Shown here: positions 31,597 through 33,286 of the stretch, one piece after another
Position numbering within the stretch: the stretch's first letter is position 1
Layout: each line of letters opens with the position of its first letter
Assembly: GCA_020250445.1 (NCBI GenBank)
Contig: JADCEF010000070.1
Coordinates: forward strand, 1-33,286
DNA length: 33,286 bases
Origin: Rhodobacter sp.
GTDB lineage: Bacteria > Pseudomonadota > Alphaproteobacteria > Rhodobacterales > Rhodobacteraceae
Direction: 5' to 3'
Notes under the pieces: model-generated
What the model was told of the DNA's origin: nothing
Databases searched by the model: none
The model's input: the letters and a program-made list of their open reading frames with translations, nothing else
Program-made: the position numbers and the translations under genes

Positions 31597-32744
31597 CCGA
31601 AGACCCCGGCTATGACCCTTTCGGCCCGGCCCGTGCATCGGGCGGCTATGCGGGCGACTTCAACGGCGAGGTGATGCCCGTCCTGACCCGCTGGCGCGAC
31701 ATCCGTTCTGCGGCCCGCGACTGGCAGCGGTTTTCCAATGACGGCCCGGGGCGCGTACCGGTGCCCGATGAGACCGACATCCGAAGTCTGCGCCAGCTTC
31801 CCATCGAGATCGATCCCCCCGCCCATGGTGCCTACAAGGACCTGGTGAAAGACTGGTTCCGCCGCCCGCTGGAGGATGCCACCCTTGTCGCCCGGATCGC
31901 GGACATCGCCCGGGACCGTGTGACAGCCGCGCTGGGCGTGGGACCGGTCGATGTCGTCCGGGCGGTTTCGCTGCCCATCCAGTCCCGCGCGCTGGCGGCG
32001 CTTTTCGGTCTTCCCCCCGCCGAGGCTGATGTCTGGACGGGCTGGGGCCTTCATGCCTTCAAGTCAAAGGGCCGGAACGACCCCGAAAAGGCCGCGATGC
32101 TGATGCGCCGGATCGAGGGCTATGTGGATGCCGGCCGCGACGGCGCGGCCGAAACCTTTTTCGACCATCTTGCCAGCCTGCGCCTGAACGGACGCCCCCT
32201 GACCCGCGACGAGAAGCTGGGCTTTTCGCATGTGGCCTTTGCGGGCGGGCGCGACACGCTGATCCACACGATGTCCGGGGCGATGTGGCACCTGGCCCGC
32301 AGCCCCGCCGACCTTGACCGCCTGCGCGCGGCACCGGAGCTATTGCCGAAGGCGTCCGAGGAATTCGTGCGCTTCTTCTCGCCCCTTACCCATATCGGCC
32401 GCATCTGCACACGGACGGATGTGGTTGCCGGGGTGCCGCGCCAGCCCGGGCAGCGGATTTCGCTGTGCTGGGCTGCGGCCAATTTCGACGACACGGCCTT
32501 TGACGACCCGCTGACCCTGCGGATCGACCGGGCGCAAAACCCGCATGTGGGCTTTGGCGCGGGCGACCATGCCTGTCTGGGTGCGGCCCATGCCCGGGCG
32601 GTGATCCGTTCCCTTCTGGCGGCCCTGACCGAACGTGTCGGGCGGATCGACCTGAACGAAGCCACCCCCGGCACCCGCGACATCGGCGGCATCATCCGGT
32701 CGCAGGGCTTTACCAGGCTGAACCTGACATTTCACCCCAGGTGA
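31593..32744 (+). CDS. Cytochrome P450
   Basis: A 383-residue soluble bacterial P450. The I-helix has AGGRDT, the K-helix EFVR (ExxR) and the heme loop FGAGDHACLG, with Cys328 as thiolate ligand. The N-terminus has no membrane anchor, so it is cytoplasmic and needs a ferredoxin/reductase pair, which is not encoded in the window. P450s insert oxygen into C-H bonds; O-demethylation of methylated sugars by a P450 is known (6-O-methyl-galactose in marine bacteria). Placement as the last gene of a sugar-import operon, coupled to two SDRs, makes a sugar or glycoside substrate likely. Confidence 0.93.
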   Translation: MTEDPGYDPFGPARASGGYAGDFNGEVMPVLTRWRDIRSAARDWQRFSNDGPGRVPVPDETDIRSLRQLPIEIDPPAHGAYKDLVKDWFRRPLEDATLVARIADIARDRVTAALGVGPVDVVRAVSLPIQSRALAALFGLPPAEADVWTGWGLHAFKSKGRNDPEKAAMLMRRIEGYVDAGRDGAAETFFDHLASLRLNGRPLTRDEKLGFSHVAFAGGRDTLIHTMSGAMWHLARSPADLDRLRAAPELLPKASEEFVRFFSPLTHIGRICTRTDVVAGVPRQPGQRISLCWAAANFDDTAFDDPLTLRIDRAQNPHVGFGAGDHACLGAAHARAVIRSLLAALTERVGRIDLNEATPGTRDIGGIIRSQGFTRLNLTFHPR

Positions 32745-32747
32745 CGG

Positions 32748-33286
32748 ATGACCCCCTTCCGGATCGGGGATGGCGCGCCGGTCGTACGGAAGTTCGGCGA
32801 AACCCTGCAGATCACGGCGCACGGCCAGGATACCCCGCGCAGCCGCACCCGCCCCGGCCTGGCGGTGGCGAAGCCGCATGTCACGGCACCGCTGCCGACG
32901 CGCTGGCAGGCCTCTTCCTTTCCGGCGGTGCTGCAGGGCCTGATCAAGGTGGCGCATGAAGGCATCGACACGGCGCGGATCCGGCCGGACCCGGCGGCAT
33001 CCGTAACGCTGCAGGCCTCGGGCAGGGTCCTGCGGCCGGGGGATGAGGTGCTGACCTTTGTGAACCGCAATCTGGAACCCTACCGGGGGTTTCACATCTT
33101 CATGCGCGCGCTTCCCGCCGTGCTGCGGGCGCGCCCGCAGGCGCGGGTGGTGATCGTGGGGGCGGAGGGGGTCAGCTACGGCGGCCCGCCGCCGGGGGGC
33201 GGCAGCTGGAAACAGGCGCTGCTGGCCGAGGTGGGCGCGCAGCTTGACCTCGCCCGGGTGCATTTCGTGGGGCAGGTTCCCCACAA
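32748..33286 (+). CDS. Glycosyltransferase group 4, N-terminally truncated, cut by window edge
   Basis: From about residue 48 the frame matches the start of the C-terminal GT-B domain of Rhodobacterales-type GT4 enzymes: PTRWQASSFPAVLQGLIKVA, HEGIDTARIRPDP, GDEVLTFVNRNLEPYRGFHI, FMRALPAVLRARPQARVVIV and GVSYGGPPPGG. The normal first 200 residues (N-terminal Rossmann domain with VHQNFPGQF-like start) are missing; the roughly 47 residues before the match look unrelated. The ATG at 32748 lies three bases after the P450 stop and may be chance. The gene runs past the window end, so the ExxxxxxxE nucleotide-sugar site is not visible. It is probably a broken gene at a rearrangement point. Confidence 0.7.
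   Translation, partial: MTPFRIGDGAPVVRKFGETLQITAHGQDTPRSRTRPGLAVAKPHVTAPLPTRWQASSFPAVLQGLIKVAHEGIDTARIRPDPAASVTLQASGRVLRPGDEVLTFVNRNLEPYRGFHIFMRALPAVLRARPQARVVIVGAEGVSYGGPPPGGGSWKQALLAEVGAQLDLARVHFVGQVPH

Overview
This window is GC-rich DNA (clear G/C bias at third codon positions) from an alphaproteobacterium, most likely a Rhodobacterales member of the Rhodobacter/Paracoccus type. The evidence is the codon style, the repABC-type RepA remnant, the kinds of ABC transporter present and the tight ATGA-overlapping operons. No rRNA, tRNA, CRISPR array or microcompartment gene was seen.

Left end (1-3.1 kb) is a scrap zone. The 3' end of an IS5-like insertion sequence abuts a serine recombinase whose usual start codon seems to have been replaced at the junction. 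A VapBC-type toxin-antitoxin pair follows. Next come three decayed gene fragments in a row: the 5' part of a repABC-type repA with an in-frame amber stop, the 3' part of a LivM-type permease gene with another in-frame amber stop, and the 3' part of a beta-keto acid cleavage enzyme gene (DUF849). The scrap suggests a plasmid or chromid, or a former plasmid integration site.

Region A (3.5-20.9 kb) is a polyol/diol-type metabolic island. Leftward run a B12-dependent diol/glycerol dehydratase with large and medium subunits fused, and its small subunit. Divergent from a shared 184-bp promoter region runs a long rightward gene set: sugar/polyol ABC transporter (binding protein, two permeases, a small membrane protein, two unequal ATPases), GMC oxidoreductase, GntR/FCD regulator, glyoxalase I, SDR, MDR reductase, D-2-hydroxyacid dehydrogenase, a small unknown protein, a fused E1 alpha-beta 2-oxoacid dehydrogenase and a FabD-like acyltransferase lacking the malonyl-binding Arg. 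The likely theme is uptake of a polyhydroxy compound, oxidation or dehydration, aldehyde handling, and oxidative decarboxylation to an acyl unit. No dehydratase reactivase, E2/E3 or CoA-acylating aldehyde dehydrogenase is present here.

About 0.9 kb (20.9-21.8 kb) between the converging gene sets has no convincing large gene.

Region B (21.8-32.7 kb) is a second, LacI-controlled sugar regulon. Leftward: GH13 alpha-glucosidase, LacI regulator, two tandem PanB-like proteins that have lost the metal ligands, and a membrane desaturase-like protein. The first four genes are joined by ATGA overlaps, and only 3 bases separate the last two. Rightward: CUT2-type ABC transporter (binding protein, single-domain ATPase, permease), two SDRs and a cytochrome P450, the last four joined by ATGA-type overlaps. 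Two near-identical palindromic operators with a 14-bp CAAAAACGTTTTTG core lie in the divergent promoter region. A working idea is import and breakdown of a modified glucoside, perhaps O-methylated, with the P450 doing oxidative removal of the substituent.

The right edge (32.75 kb on) holds the second half of a group-4 glycosyltransferase whose N-terminal domain is missing upstream, a probable second rearrangement breakpoint.
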